Shown here: piece by piece, positions 45,526 through 54,274 of the stretch
How the letters are laid out: each line of letters starts with the position of its first letter
How positions within the stretch are numbered: position 1 is the stretch's first letter
From: Compostibacter hankyongensis
Lineage (GTDB): Bacteria; Bacteroidota; Bacteroidia; Chitinophagales; Chitinophagaceae
Assembly: GCF_039541075.1 (NCBI RefSeq)
Contig: NZ_BAABFN010000022.1
Coordinates: 186,001-250,000, forward strand
Direction of reading: 5' to 3'
Length of the DNA stretch: 64,000 nt
The notes under the pieces: model-generated
Database searches by the model: none
Seen by the model: only the letters and a program-made list of their open reading frames with translations
What the model was told of the DNA's origin: nothing
Made by a program: the position numbers and the translations under genes

Positions 45526-46272
45526 CTATTCCCCGGCAATATCCTTTTGCGCACCCGTATTCACCGCATATCCCTGCAGCTCCATCCGGGAAAAAGGATC
45601 TACTTTTCCGGCATATAATGTATCCACCGTTCCCCGGGGAATTTCCAGGCGACTGCGCTCAAGATCGTAATCCAGGGATGCAATATGCGCAGCGGTATCC
45701 AGACGGACCGTGCCGGCAGACAGTATAAGATGCAGCCGTTTCAGCCGGACAGCTCCGATATCGGCACTCGCATTCGTTCCCGCTTTCAGCACGAGGATAT
45801 CGTCCTGATGAAACTTTTCCAGTGTCATCAGCCCGTTGCTGAAACGAACAGAAGCAAGGGAAGGCGCCTGCACCACAAAAGCATTAATATCGTTCAGGTA
45901 AGGAAGAGGCTCCGTCAGGATGCTATCGGAAGAAAGAAAGAGGGTATCTTCCTGCACATGATACCGGATCAGAGGCCCGAGCTTCCCCCTTATCCGGAGG
46001 ATGCAGCTGTCGCCGGAAACCGTCTGACGGACTCCGAAATGCAGGTTGCTGTTCGCATAATGGCCGGATGAGCCTACCCGTAAAAGATGCAGGTCGGCCA
46101 CGACATGATGAAAAGGAGGCAGCCTGTGCGATTCTATTTTACCCAGCGCGATATCGGCGCGGTTCTGCAAATGTCCTGCCTTATATTCCACTGCCATCAG
46201 CCAGTTATAGAGAAAAAGGGACAGCAGGCCGAGAAACAATACCGCGATCAGTAATTTATTGCTGTTCTTCAT
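45526..46272 (-). CDS. Membrane-anchored protein of unknown function
   Basis: 248 residues from the ATG at 46272 (an open frame continues upstream over the GntR gene). One N-terminal membrane helix (LLIAVLFLGLLSLFLYNWLM) is followed by a beta-rich exported domain with repeated Leu-Ile-Val strands (VRLKRLHLILSAGTVRLDTAA), similar to the DUF2807/GIN-type right-handed fold, though I cannot confirm it. It sits 16 bases downstream of the GntR gene in the exporter operon. Confidence 0.68.
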   Translation of the reverse strand: MKNSNKLLIAVLFLGLLSLFLYNWLMAVEYKAGHLQNRADIALGKIESHRLPPFHHVVADLHLLRVGSSGHYANSNLHFGVRQTVSGDSCILRIRGKLGPLIRYHVQEDTLFLSSDSILTEPLPYLNDINAFVVQAPSLASVRFSNGLMTLEKFHQDDILVLKAGTNASADIGAVRLKRLHLILSAGTVRLDTAAHIASLDYDLERSRLEIPRGTVDTLYAGKVDPFSRMELQGYAVNTGAQKDIAGE

Positions 46273-46288
46273 GATGTAATATTTGTAT

Positions 46289-46669
46289 TTATCTGTTTTT
46301 GCCGGCTTCTTTCCGACGGAACTGCTCGTATTGCTTACCAAGCTCATCCCATGCAATGTCCAGCAGCGCTATCTTCCGGAAGAGCTGGGGCAATTCTTCG
46401 CGGAAGAACTGCTCGCTGCGGATTTTCTTCAGCTTTCGGACGGCATCCGCGCCGACAAAATAGCCCAGGCCGCGGCGGGTGTAAATGATCTCCTGCTGCT
46501 GCAGGTATTCATAAGCCCGCATCACCGTATTGGGGTTGACCTCCAGGTCCACCGCCAGCTCCCGTACGGAGGGCACCCTGTCCTCAGGCGCCCATTGTCC
46601 GGATTGTATCCGGTCGCAGACATATTCCGCGATCTGGAGATAAATGGCCTGTGTATGGTTGAATTCCAT
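46289..46669 (-). CDS. GntR family regulator, YtrA-type
   Basis: 126 residues. A winged-helix domain (YLQIAEYVCDRIQSGQWAPEDRVPSVRELAVDLEVNPNTVMRAYEYL in order) is followed by a short C-terminal region (REELPQLFRKIALL) without a ligand-binding domain, the YtrA subfamily form. It lies downstream of the ATPase and permease genes of the ABC exporter, the reverse of the usual order, and probably binds the palindrome at 48402-48424 to repress the operon. Confidence 0.9.
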   Translation of the reverse strand: MEFNHTQAIYLQIAEYVCDRIQSGQWAPEDRVPSVRELAVDLEVNPNTVMRAYEYLQQQEIIYTRRGLGYFVGADAVRKLKKIRSEQFFREELPQLFRKIALLDIAWDELGKQYEQFRRKEAGKNR

Positions 46670-46696
46670 CCTTTCTGATTTTAAACCGCTGATAGC

Positions 46697-47536
46697 TCAG
46701 CGCTGCCGTTCTTTCAACTTTAATACTACTACACCGCAGAGCAGCAGCGGCATCACCAAATAAAGTGCCCCGAATCCTGTTCGAACCGGTTTGCCAAGGT
46801 CTACCATCATGAAGGAATTTTCCCAGCTCACCACTTTATCATTTGTCTTCCTGACCACCATAAAGCCTACACTTCCGTATAGGTTCTGCATACTCGGATG
46901 ATAGTAGGTAGCCGCCTTCCCGGTGACCGGCTTGTCGGGGAACAACATTTTAAGGGTAGCGGTATTGACGATTAGAAACACCAGAAGAAGGACTATGGAA
47001 GCAATAACGGCTTTTACAAAAGCATATTTCCGGAACAGCAGGAAGCATACCAGGGCAAAGGCCTGGACCGTAAAATTCAACAGGATAATCACCCTTGTAC
47101 TGCCCGCTCCCAGATCCAAGAAATCATTTGCCGGCTGATGATTGGCGGCGCGGCTCACCGTATCCACGACATGCGCCGCCGCCAGGCAGGGATAGAACAA
47201 TGCTGTAAATACGACGGGGTACAGGACCACACCCAGCAATACGGCCACCAGCATACGTTCCAGGGGAGAAACCGGCAGCAGCAGCTCCTGTGTATTCCCT
47301 GAGCTGTCGCCCAGGCGGCTGAACAAGGTGGAGCAAAACATTCCGCCGCCGAAGATGAGACCGGTAAAATAAGCCAGCCCCTGCATTGGCATACCAAGAT
47401 CACCCGCAAAAGCAAAGAAAAGCAGGAAAAACAACAGGACGCCCGTATAAGCCAATGCACCAAGGCCGTACAGCTTGCGGTTTTCCACCCATTGCTTTCG
47501 GAACAGGTAACCAAAACGTGTAAACGAGAATTGCAT
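46697..47536 (-). CDS. ABC exporter membrane permease
   Basis: 279 residues with about six membrane helices and a Lys/Arg-rich start (MQFSFTRFGYLFRKQWVENRK). Topology and the position between the ATPase and the GntR gene mark it as the permease of an ABC-2-like exporter. No close subfamily is recognised. Starts 11 bases after the ATPase stop. Confidence 0.82.
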   Translation of the reverse strand: MQFSFTRFGYLFRKQWVENRKLYGLGALAYTGVLLFFLLFFAFAGDLGMPMQGLAYFTGLIFGGGMFCSTLFSRLGDSSGNTQELLLPVSPLERMLVAVLLGVVLYPVVFTALFYPCLAAAHVVDTVSRAANHQPANDFLDLGAGSTRVIILLNFTVQAFALVCFLLFRKYAFVKAVIASIVLLLVFLIVNTATLKMLFPDKPVTGKAATYYHPSMQNLYGSVGFMVVRKTNDKVVSWENSFMMVDLGKPVRTGFGALYLVMPLLLCGVVVLKLKERQR

Positions 47537-47547
47537 AAAAAAGATTT

Positions 47548-48384
47548 TTACCGGTTAAAGAGCGGCAGTACCTGCGGCTTTTCGGCCAGCACGGCATTAA
47601 AGAACATCTCCATGTCCATCTTCGTATGTTCTCCGTCCGTATTTTGCGCCACTACGGCATAGCCTTTGAGCGCGCCTTCGCTAAACAGCAGGCCGGGCAC
47701 TTCAGACGGTTCCATCACCTGGTGAAAAGCAAGCTTTTCGGTGATCCGGTCTACCGACTCATGCAGGATAATACGATGGTCGTCAAGGATGAGCACTTCA
47801 TCGATGAGACTGTCCAGGTCTTTTACCTGGTGTGTGCTGATCAGGATCAGCTGCCCGGGTAGCAGGTTGCCCGCCATCAGTTTTCTGAATTGTCTTTTGG
47901 AAGGAATATCCAGTCCGTTGGTAGGCTCGTCCATCAGCAGGATACGGGCCTTTGTGGCCAGCGCAAAGCTGATCAGCACTTTTTTCTGCTGGCCGTGGCT
48001 GATCCGGCGGAGCTGCGCATCCCGCGGCACTTCAAATGTATTCAGATACTGATAAAAGGCTTCCCGGTCAAAAGCGGGATAAAAAGGCGTATAGGTGCCG
48101 AGATAGCTTTCTACCGTCACATCCGGCATATAAAACGCTTCGGGCAGCAGGAATACCTGTTGCAAAAATTCCGGCTCCCGTCGCCCCGGCCGGAATCCCA
48201 ACACTTCGCAGCTGCCTTTTACGGGAAACAGCAACCCGCAAAGCTGGTAGAGCAAGGTACTTTTCCCCGTGCCGTTCCGGCCCAGCAGACCGCAGATATG
48301 CCCGGCCTCCAGCTGGAGGCTGAGGTCTTCCAGTACGGAGCGCCCCTTTCGGTAGGTAAAAGAAAGCTGTGATACGGTGATCAT
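47548..48384 (-). CDS. ABC transporter ATP-binding protein (YtrB-like)
   Basis: 278 residues. Walker A is GRNGTGKSTLLYQLCG, the signature region ISHGQQKKVLISFALA is a variant of LSGGQ, and Walker B is ARILLMDEPTNGLD. A C-terminal extension (about residues 210-278) resembles the regulatory tails of YtrB/CcmA-type ATPases. It is the first gene of the operon and has an operator just upstream. The role may be response to cell-wall antibiotics as in the Bacillus ytr operon (inference). Confidence 0.92.
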   Translation of the reverse strand: MITVSQLSFTYRKGRSVLEDLSLQLEAGHICGLLGRNGTGKSTLLYQLCGLLFPVKGSCEVLGFRPGRREPEFLQQVFLLPEAFYMPDVTVESYLGTYTPFYPAFDREAFYQYLNTFEVPRDAQLRRISHGQQKKVLISFALATKARILLMDEPTNGLDIPSKRQFRKLMAGNLLPGQLILISTHQVKDLDSLIDEVLILDDHRIILHESVDRITEKLAFHQVMEPSEVPGLLFSEGALKGYAVVAQNTDGEHTKMDMEMFFNAVLAEKPQVLPLFNR

Positions 48385-48401
48385 GTAAAGAATGTTTTAG
48401 T

Positions 48402-48424
48402 GTACTACATTACTAATACAGTAC
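48402..48424 (-). promoter_or_regulatory. GntR-type operator of the ABC operon
   Basis: A near-perfect 23-base palindrome of the form GTACT-N2-ATTA-N-TAAT-N2-AGTAC, 17 bases before the ATPase start codon. It begins at the last base of the -7 box, so the repressor would sit on the transcription start. The operon encodes a YtrA-type GntR protein, the natural candidate. Confidence 0.65.
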
Positions 48425-48431
48425 AAATATA
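48424..48431 (-). promoter_or_regulatory. Promoter -7 box (TATATTTG) of the ABC operon
   Basis: The minus-strand sequence reads TATATTTG, matching TAnnTTTG, with its G at 48424 shared with the GntR palindrome. Confidence 0.5.
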
Positions 48432-48502
48432 TCAACTTCCGGTTATCTTCCAAATTATTTTTGAAAAGGGATAAACGGGGTCGTTCCGACCCGGCTCTCA
48501 AT

Positions 48503-48533
48503 AAAAAAGCTGTCCCGCCTCAGGCGGGACAGC
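48503..48533 (-). terminator. Intrinsic terminator of glyA
   Basis: Stem GCTGTCCCGCC / GGCGGGACAGC (11 pairs) with a 3-base loop, followed on the minus strand by six T. It lies 25 bases beyond the glyA stop. Confidence 0.88.
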
Positions 48534-48558
48534 GATAGATCAATTAAGAACAATTGTT

Positions 48559-49836
48559 TTACAGCTCCGGATAAAGCGGGAACTGCTGCATAAATTCGTT
48601 CACCGCCCCCTTCACGGAACGGATCTTTTCTTCATTGTCGGCATCGGCCAGCAGCGTATCGATCCATTCCACCACCTGCGGCATATGCGCTTCGCTGAGC
48701 CCGCGCGTGGTAATGGCCGGCACGCCCACCCGTATGCCCGAGGTCACAAAAGCCGACTTGTCGTCATACGGCACCATGTTCTTGTTGACCGTGATATCCG
48801 CCTTTACGAGTACCTGCTCGGCTTTTTTACCCGTAATGTTTTTATTGCGCAGATCGATCAGCAGCAGGTGGTTGTCCGTGCCGCCGGATACGATCTGGTA
48901 GTTCTTGTCCACGAAGGATTTTGCCATAGCCTGGGCATTTTTAATGACCTGCTGTGCATAGGTGCCGTATTCATCGGTCAGCACCTCAAAGAAGGACACG
49001 GCTTTTGCTGCGATAACATGCTGCAGGGGACCGCCCTGTATACCGGGGAAAACGGCCAGGTCCAGCAGGGAGCTCATCATGCGGATCTCGCCCTTGGGTG
49101 TCTTTAGTCCGAAAGGATTCTCAAAATCCTTACCCATGAGGATCATTCCGCCCCGCGGGCCGCGCAGGGTCTTGTGGGTAGTGGTGGTCACCACATGACA
49201 ATGCTCAAAAGGCGAGCTGAGGAGACCCTTGGCGATGAGGCCGGCCGGATGGGCAATGTCTGCCATCACAAAAGCCCCTATCTTATCGGCGATCTCGCGG
49301 ATACGTTTATAGTCCCAGTCCCGGCTGTATGCCGAGGCGCCGCAAATGATCAGCTTCGGGCGTTCCAGCTCCGCCAGCTGCTCCATCTTATCATATTCCA
49401 CCAGGCCCGTCTCGCGATCCACTCCATAAAAGTATGGCTGATACAGCTTCCCGGAGTAGTTAACGGCGGAACCGTGAGTGAGGTGTCCGCCCATGCTCAG
49501 GTCCAGCCCCAGGATCTTATCGCCGGGCTGTAGCAGGGCCTGCATGACTGCAGCATTGGCCTGCGCGCCGGAATGCGGCTGCACGTTGGCATATTCCACA
49601 CCGAACATCTGTTTGGCACGGTCTATCGCCAGCTGCTCGCTCTGATCCACTACCTCGCATCCGCCATAATACCGGCGTCCGGGATACCCTTCGGCATATT
49701 TGTTGGTCATCACGTTTCCCATGGCCTGCATCACCTGCAAGCTGGTAAAGTTTTCCGAGGCAATCAGCTCCAGGCCCTGGCGCTGGCGCTGCAATTCCTC
49801 ATGGATGAGATCGAAGATCTGCTGGTCTTTCTGCAT
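48559..49836 (-). CDS. glyA: Serine hydroxymethyltransferase
   Basis: 425 residues from the ATG at 49836 (MQKDQQIFDLIHEEL); an in-frame TTG four codons upstream is not needed. The PLP lysine is in TTTHKTLRGPRGGMIL, and ASENFTS and GYPGRRYYGGCEVVD are family motifs. It interconverts serine and glycine, feeding one-carbon units to folate for purine and thymidylate synthesis. Strong terminator and promoter surround it, so it is a monocistron. Confidence 0.97.
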   Translation of the reverse strand: MQKDQQIFDLIHEELQRQRQGLELIASENFTSLQVMQAMGNVMTNKYAEGYPGRRYYGGCEVVDQSEQLAIDRAKQMFGVEYANVQPHSGAQANAAVMQALLQPGDKILGLDLSMGGHLTHGSAVNYSGKLYQPYFYGVDRETGLVEYDKMEQLAELERPKLIICGASAYSRDWDYKRIREIADKIGAFVMADIAHPAGLIAKGLLSSPFEHCHVVTTTTHKTLRGPRGGMILMGKDFENPFGLKTPKGEIRMMSSLLDLAVFPGIQGGPLQHVIAAKAVSFFEVLTDEYGTYAQQVIKNAQAMAKSFVDKNYQIVSGGTDNHLLLIDLRNKNITGKKAEQVLVKADITVNKNMVPYDDKSAFVTSGIRVGVPAITTRGLSEAHMPQVVEWIDTLLADADNEEKIRSVKGAVNEFMQQFPLYPEL

Positions 49837-49876
49837 ACTGTAAAGCAAGTGCGGTTAGCGGTAAAAGAAATTTTTG

Positions 49877-49909
49877 CAAAAATACAAATTCCGGCTGCCA
49901 AATCACAAA
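49877..49909 (-). promoter_or_regulatory. Promoter of glyA: TTTG, 21-base spacer, TATTTTTG
   Basis: Minus strand TTTG (49909-49906), 21-base spacer, TATTTTTG (49884-49877), 40 bases before the ATG. No riboswitch fold was recognised in the leader. Confidence 0.65.
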
Positions 49910-49980
49910 TTCTCCGCAGGATACCGCTCATGCCGTCCGGAAAATTTATAGTAATTTCACGCCCACCGAAAGTAATATCC

Positions 49981-50973
49981 ATGAAGGCCATCATTCCCGT
50001 AGCAGGAGCAGGCACCAAGCTGCGCCCCCATACCTACACGCAGCCAAAGGCGCTCATGCCGCTTGCCGGGAAAACCATACTCAGCTTTATTATCGATCAG
50101 CTGTCCTCCGCCGGGATACGCGACTTTATATTTGTGGTCGGCTACCTCGGAGAGAAGATACAGGATTATGTAGAAGAGAAATATCCCCGGCTGAATTGCC
50201 ATTTTGTACAGCAGAACATACGGGAGGGAACCGGTCAGGCCATCGCGCTCACTCGTTCCGTAGTGGGGGATGACGAGGTATTCATCGTCATGGGCGATAC
50301 CATCTGCGAGTTTGATATCGATGCCGTAATGCAGCTTCCCGGCTCCGCGCTGGGCCTGAAAAAGGTAGACGATCCCCGGAGCTTCGGGGTGGCCGAAATG
50401 GACGAGGAAGGGCATATTATAAGGGTCGTTGAAAAACCGCAGATCCCGGTTTCCAATATGGCCCTCGTGGGTTTATACAAAATCAAGGAAACTGCGGAAC
50501 TGTTCGACTGCCTCGAAGAAAACTACCATAAAAAAATCACTTCCCACGACGAGTACCACCTTACCGACGGGCTGCAGGGCATGCTGCAGAAGGGCATCGC
50601 CTTTACCCCCTTTAAGGTGGCCAACTGGTTCGATTGCGGACGGAAGGAAACCTTGCTGGAATCCAACGCCACCCTGCTCAAAAAATATGGTTCCGGTCCC
50701 CCTACCGATGCCGTCACCGAAAATACCATCATCATCCCTCCCGTCAGCATTGCCGGCGGCTGCAACATCGCTCATTCCATTATCGGGCCCAACGTAGCCA
50801 TCGGGGAAAATACCGTTATCCGCGCTTCCATCGTAAAGGATTCCATCATCGGGGCTTACTCGCACCTGCATGAAGTAGTGCTGACCTCTTCACTGATCGG
50901 CAGCGATGCCAACATACGCGGACTCACACAAAGCCTGAACATCGGGGACAATACGGAGATCGACCTGGGCTGA
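49981..50973 (+). CDS. Sugar nucleotidyltransferase with hexapeptide tail
   Basis: 330 residues from the ATG at 49981; the frame stays open upstream across the divergent glyA promoter. MKAIIPVAGAGTKLRPHTYTQPKALMPL is the signature loop of NDP-sugar pyrophosphorylases, with Lys in place of the usual Arg (GTKLRP). Residues about 245-330 have left-handed beta-helix text (IGPNVAIGENTVIRASIVKDSIIG). It makes an activated sugar such as dTDP- or UDP-glucose. Substrate unclear, as Bacteroidota paralogues vary. Confidence 0.88.
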   Translation: MKAIIPVAGAGTKLRPHTYTQPKALMPLAGKTILSFIIDQLSSAGIRDFIFVVGYLGEKIQDYVEEKYPRLNCHFVQQNIREGTGQAIALTRSVVGDDEVFIVMGDTICEFDIDAVMQLPGSALGLKKVDDPRSFGVAEMDEEGHIIRVVEKPQIPVSNMALVGLYKIKETAELFDCLEENYHKKITSHDEYHLTDGLQGMLQKGIAFTPFKVANWFDCGRKETLLESNATLLKKYGSGPPTDAVTENTIIIPPVSIAGGCNIAHSIIGPNVAIGENTVIRASIVKDSIIGAYSHLHEVVLTSSLIGSDANIRGLTQSLNIGDNTEIDLG

Positions 50974-50990
50974 GACAGCCTCCCGGAGCA

Positions 50991-52289
50991 TTACCCTTTC
51001 CGGAACAGCCATTTGCCCATTTCCCGCAGGGTGACCTTTTTGCCGTATAGCAGGATACCGGTCCGGTAGATCTTTGCGGCGATCCAGGTCGTCAGCAGAA
51101 AACCCAGCACCAGGAAAAGCATAGAGAGGGCCAGCTGCCACCACGGTACCCCGAAAGGGATCCGGACGATCATCACCAGCGGGGACGACAGGGGAAAAAG
51201 GCTTGCGCCCACAGACAGCGGGCTGTTGGGCTGCTGTATGGCATTGAACATGATAAAAAAGGAAAGGATCAGCGGGAGCGTCAGGGGAAAGGTCAGGGAC
51301 TGCGATTCGGCGGCATCATGATCTACCGCGGAGCCCACCGCAGCATACAGCGAGGCGTACAACAGGTAGCCGCCCAGGAAATAAAACAAAAAGCAGACGA
51401 TGATGAGCGTCACCGGCAAGGCGGTCACCACATCATGCACCTTGTGCAGGACCTCGGCAGCCTGCTGGGCCTGCGGCTGCGCATTTTGAACGGCTGCGGC
51501 CTGCTGGGCCAGCCCGGGAGCCAGCGCCCCGGCTACGAAAAAGAGCACCAAACCCAGCACCAGCCAGATGAGGAACTGGGTAAGGCCCACGCCCGCGATA
51601 CCCACGATCTTGCCGGCCATCAGTTGAAACGGCTTTACCGAAGAGATGATCACTTCCGCAATGCGGTTGGTTTTTTCCTCCATCACTCCGCGCATCACCT
51701 GCATTCCGAAGAACAGGAGCACAAAATAGATCATAAAGCCGGCGATGTAGCCCACCGCGGTGGCCGCATAGGTAATATAGGTGGTGTCCCCGCCGCCGCT
51801 GCCGGCCTGGATGAGCGATACATCCGCCTTGATGGCGTCCAGCTGCGCCTGGTCAATACCGGCCGCTACCATCCGCTGCTGCTCGATGACATGATCAAGC
51901 TGACCGGTGATATAGGAATAGGCGCCGAGGCCCAGCTGGTTCTGCCCGTAAAAGGTAAAACCCTCCGGCTTGTCCAGCTCAAAGCGGGGAATAAACAGCA
52001 GTCCGGTATAACCCTGACGGGCATACTTCTGCCGGTAAGCCGAGGGATCGCTGCTTCCGACAAAAGAGAAATGGATATTTTCCCCGTCTTTCAGCTTCCC
52101 GCGGAACTGGCCCGTTTCGTCGATAACGGCAATATGCTGAACTTCCCGGTTACCTCCGCTGGCGAGGAATACCTGTAAACCGATAAACAGGATGAAGATA
52201 ACCGGCACCAGCAGCGTGATGACGATGAAGGATTTTTTCCTTACACGGCTGAGGTACTCGCGTTTGATGATCAGCCAGGTTTTATGCAT
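50991..52289 (-). CDS. ABC-2 type exporter permease (NatB-like)
   Basis: 432 residues. An N-terminal helix, a large periplasmic loop (about 45-190), then five or six membrane segments at 195-420, as in NatB-type permeases. The ORF start MHKTWLIIKREYLSRVRKKSFIVITLLVPVIF is typical. It follows the ATPase gene with a 101-base gap filled with short repeats and is co-directional. Confidence 0.88.
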   Translation of the reverse strand: MHKTWLIIKREYLSRVRKKSFIVITLLVPVIFILFIGLQVFLASGGNREVQHIAVIDETGQFRGKLKDGENIHFSFVGSSDPSAYRQKYARQGYTGLLFIPRFELDKPEGFTFYGQNQLGLGAYSYITGQLDHVIEQQRMVAAGIDQAQLDAIKADVSLIQAGSGGGDTTYITYAATAVGYIAGFMIYFVLLFFGMQVMRGVMEEKTNRIAEVIISSVKPFQLMAGKIVGIAGVGLTQFLIWLVLGLVLFFVAGALAPGLAQQAAAVQNAQPQAQQAAEVLHKVHDVVTALPVTLIIVCFLFYFLGGYLLYASLYAAVGSAVDHDAAESQSLTFPLTLPLILSFFIMFNAIQQPNSPLSVGASLFPLSSPLVMIVRIPFGVPWWQLALSMLFLVLGFLLTTWIAAKIYRTGILLYGKKVTLREMGKWLFRKG

Positions 52290-52299
52290 GGAGCGGGTT

Positions 52300-52327
52300 G
52301 ATTTGATAATTTGATGATTTGATGATG
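52300..52327. repeat. GATTTGAT-type short tandem repeat
   Basis: GATTTGAT units repeat just upstream of the permease start on the minus strand. Confidence 0.55.
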
Positions 52328-52369
52328 AGCCGATTTACCTTTGCTCCCTGCAGGGACGGGGCTCACCCC

Positions 52370-52413
52370 TTTCCTTCTACCCTTTGCCTTTTACCTTTTA
52401 CCTCTTACCTCTT
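52370..52413. repeat. Degenerate CCTTTTACC repeat
   Basis: CCTTTnCC, CCTTTGCC, CCTTTTACC and CCTCTTACC units overlap the 3' end of the ATPase gene. The same type of repeat lies at 22639-22700. Confidence 0.6.
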
Positions 52414-53320
52414 CAGGGGTCCTCACCTGCCGTATAAACACGTCGTTGATCGTCGGCAATATCTCATGAAAGGCCTGCACGCCATAGCCCTGCTGTATAA
52501 AATAACTTAGCATCTCGTTGGTGGAATGACCGTCCTTCAGCTTTACGGTCACTTCGGCTCCTGCGGTTCTTTCCACGGTAAAGCTGTCTGTTGCCTGCAC
52601 AAGTCCCGCGGGGGGAGCATCGAGCAGCACGCTGAACTCGGATCGCTTGAAATCCTGCTTGATCTGCTGCACCGCACCGTCCAGCACCTTCCTGCCGCGG
52701 TGCACCAGTACAATATGATTACAGATCTCCTCCACCTGCTCCATGCGGTGCGTGGAGAAGATGATGGTGGTACCCTTCGCGCTGAGCCGGAAGATCTCCT
52801 CCTTGATCAGATTGGTGTTGATGGGATCCAGACCGGAAAAAGGCTCATCCAGGATCAGCAGGCTGGGTTCGTGCAGGATGGTGACGATGAACTGTACCTT
52901 CTGCTGCATGCCTTTGCTGAGATCGCCCACCGGTTTGTTCCGCCAGCTGTCCAGCTCAAAACGGCTCATCCAGAAACGGCACCGCTCCCGGGCCTCGCTT
53001 TCGGACAGGCCGCGCAGCCGGGCCAGATAAAGCACATGCTCCGCCGTTTTCATCTTTTTATACAGCCCTCTTTCTTCGGGCATATAGCCGATGCGGGCAG
53101 CATGCTGCTTGGGATCAAACGGTTGTTCTTCAAAAAAGAGCTGACCTTCGTCGGGATAAAATATGCCGGTGATCATGCGCAGCAGCGTGGTCTTTCCGGC
53201 CCCGTTAGGGCCCAGCAGGCCGAAAATAGCGCCGGCGGGGATGGTAAAGCTGATATCATCTACCGCGCGATGCCCTTCATACTGCTTCTTCAGGTGCTCC
53301 AGTCGAATAATCGGATCCAT
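52391..53320 (-). CDS. ABC transporter ATP-binding protein (NatA-like)
   Basis: 309 residues. Walker A GPNGAGKTTLLRM, signature LSKGMQQKVQFIVTILHEPS, Walker B LILDEPFSGLDP; a C-terminal DUF4162-like domain (about 225-309) is typical of the NatA group. It pairs with the NatB-like permease to export an unknown substrate, perhaps sodium or a peptide. Its last codons are formed by the CCTTTTACC repeat. Confidence 0.93.
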   Translation of the reverse strand: MDPIIRLEHLKKQYEGHRAVDDISFTIPAGAIFGLLGPNGAGKTTLLRMITGIFYPDEGQLFFEEQPFDPKQHAARIGYMPEERGLYKKMKTAEHVLYLARLRGLSESEARERCRFWMSRFELDSWRNKPVGDLSKGMQQKVQFIVTILHEPSLLILDEPFSGLDPINTNLIKEEIFRLSAKGTTIIFSTHRMEQVEEICNHIVLVHRGRKVLDGAVQQIKQDFKRSEFSVLLDAPPAGLVQATDSFTVERTAGAEVTVKLKDGHSTNEMLSYFIQQGYGVQAFHEILPTINDVFIRQVRTPEEVRGKR

Positions 53321-53344
53321 AAGATACCCTGTCTTCTTCCGGGA

Positions 53345-53728
53345 TCAGAAAGGAAGATCGTCGTCAGCAGATTCCTGGGAAGGATTATACTGTTCACGCG
53401 GCTCCTGTGAGGTATTATAGTTCGGCTGGGGATCAACACTACCTCCTCCATCGGGAAGCGCCTCGATACGCCAGGCCCGCACATCGGTATACCAACGTCC
53501 GTTGTACTCGCGGCTTTCCACGTCGATGCTGGCCTTCAGGTTGGCGCCCTCGTTGAAGGCATTCACCTGGCTGATGGTATCGCCCCAGGTGACGCAGCAG
53601 ACCTTTTTGGGAAAACGGTCGCCGCTTGTCTCCAATACGAAACCCCCTTTCGACCAGGGTCCGTTCTTTCCTTCGCCAGTCTGTACCGGCAGCTTCTGAA
53701 TCAGTTTTCCAGTTATTTCAAGACTCAT
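53345..53728 (-). CDS. ssb: Single-stranded DNA-binding protein
   Basis: 127 residues. MSLEITGKLIQKLPVQTGEGKNG is the start of the OB fold, and the tail ends in DDDLPF, the acidic peptide that recruits DNA-repair and replication partners. At 127 residues it is shorter than the E. coli protein (about 178). It starts 24 bases before the NatA-like gene on the same strand. Confidence 0.93.
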   Translation of the reverse strand: MSLEITGKLIQKLPVQTGEGKNGPWSKGGFVLETSGDRFPKKVCCVTWGDTISQVNAFNEGANLKASIDVESREYNGRWYTDVRAWRIEALPDGGGSVDPQPNYNTSQEPREQYNPSQESADDDLPF

Positions 53729-54274
53729 AAAAAGTTTTTAGCAGTTTAGCAGTTAAATACAAAAATACTAAATTCAGCGGGTGTACAAAACAGGAATATA
53801 TAAGATAGAGCGCACAGCTTACCGTTTTGGCCTGATAGGTTGAGAGCGGCTTTTGTATGCCGGCCATACAGCATACAACGATCTTTAAAATTAATTATCA
53901 GCCATCCCCGCATAAAAATTTCGTGAGCGGCAAAAAAAGGAATAAATTTTTTGATCAATCTACATCCGCGACCGCTCGGCGCGGAGCAGCAGCCCTGGCG
54001 TGTTCCAGACTTTAAAAAGTAATCAAATCCTTTCCTGTCCTCGCTTTCTGAAAATTTTCATATACTTGAAAAAATTATGTCTGCTAAATATTTATCATAA
54101 ATTAGCATGGTGTATTTTTGCCGACAGAAACAAGCAAGAATGAATTTTTTTTTTCAACATTTTCTTAAGATATTCGTCCTCCTGTCCAAAAAATTATCCG
54201 TCGTACACACCCGGGAAATTTTTTAGCAAATTCGGATTATCCTTAATTAAAATAATAGAAAATTATTTGTTTCA
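53729..54274. other. 546-base non-coding region upstream of dnaA
   Basis: AT-rich, with no ORF longer than a few dozen codons. It contains TATTTTTG (54113-54120), a match to TAnnTTTG, placing the probable dnaA transcription start near 54127 with a leader of about 150 bases. TTATCCTTA and TTATCCGTC occur but are weak DnaA-box matches (7/9 or less). Confidence 0.55.

Noticed and set aside
49837..49980. Glycine or folate riboswitch in the glyA leader
   Set aside because: Leader between promoter and ATG is only about 35 bases and has no conserved riboswitch core.
53729..54274. Origin of replication directly upstream of dnaA
   Set aside because: Only weak 7/9 DnaA-box matches (TTATCCTTA, TTATCCGTC) and no cluster; the region is annotated as leader and promoter only.
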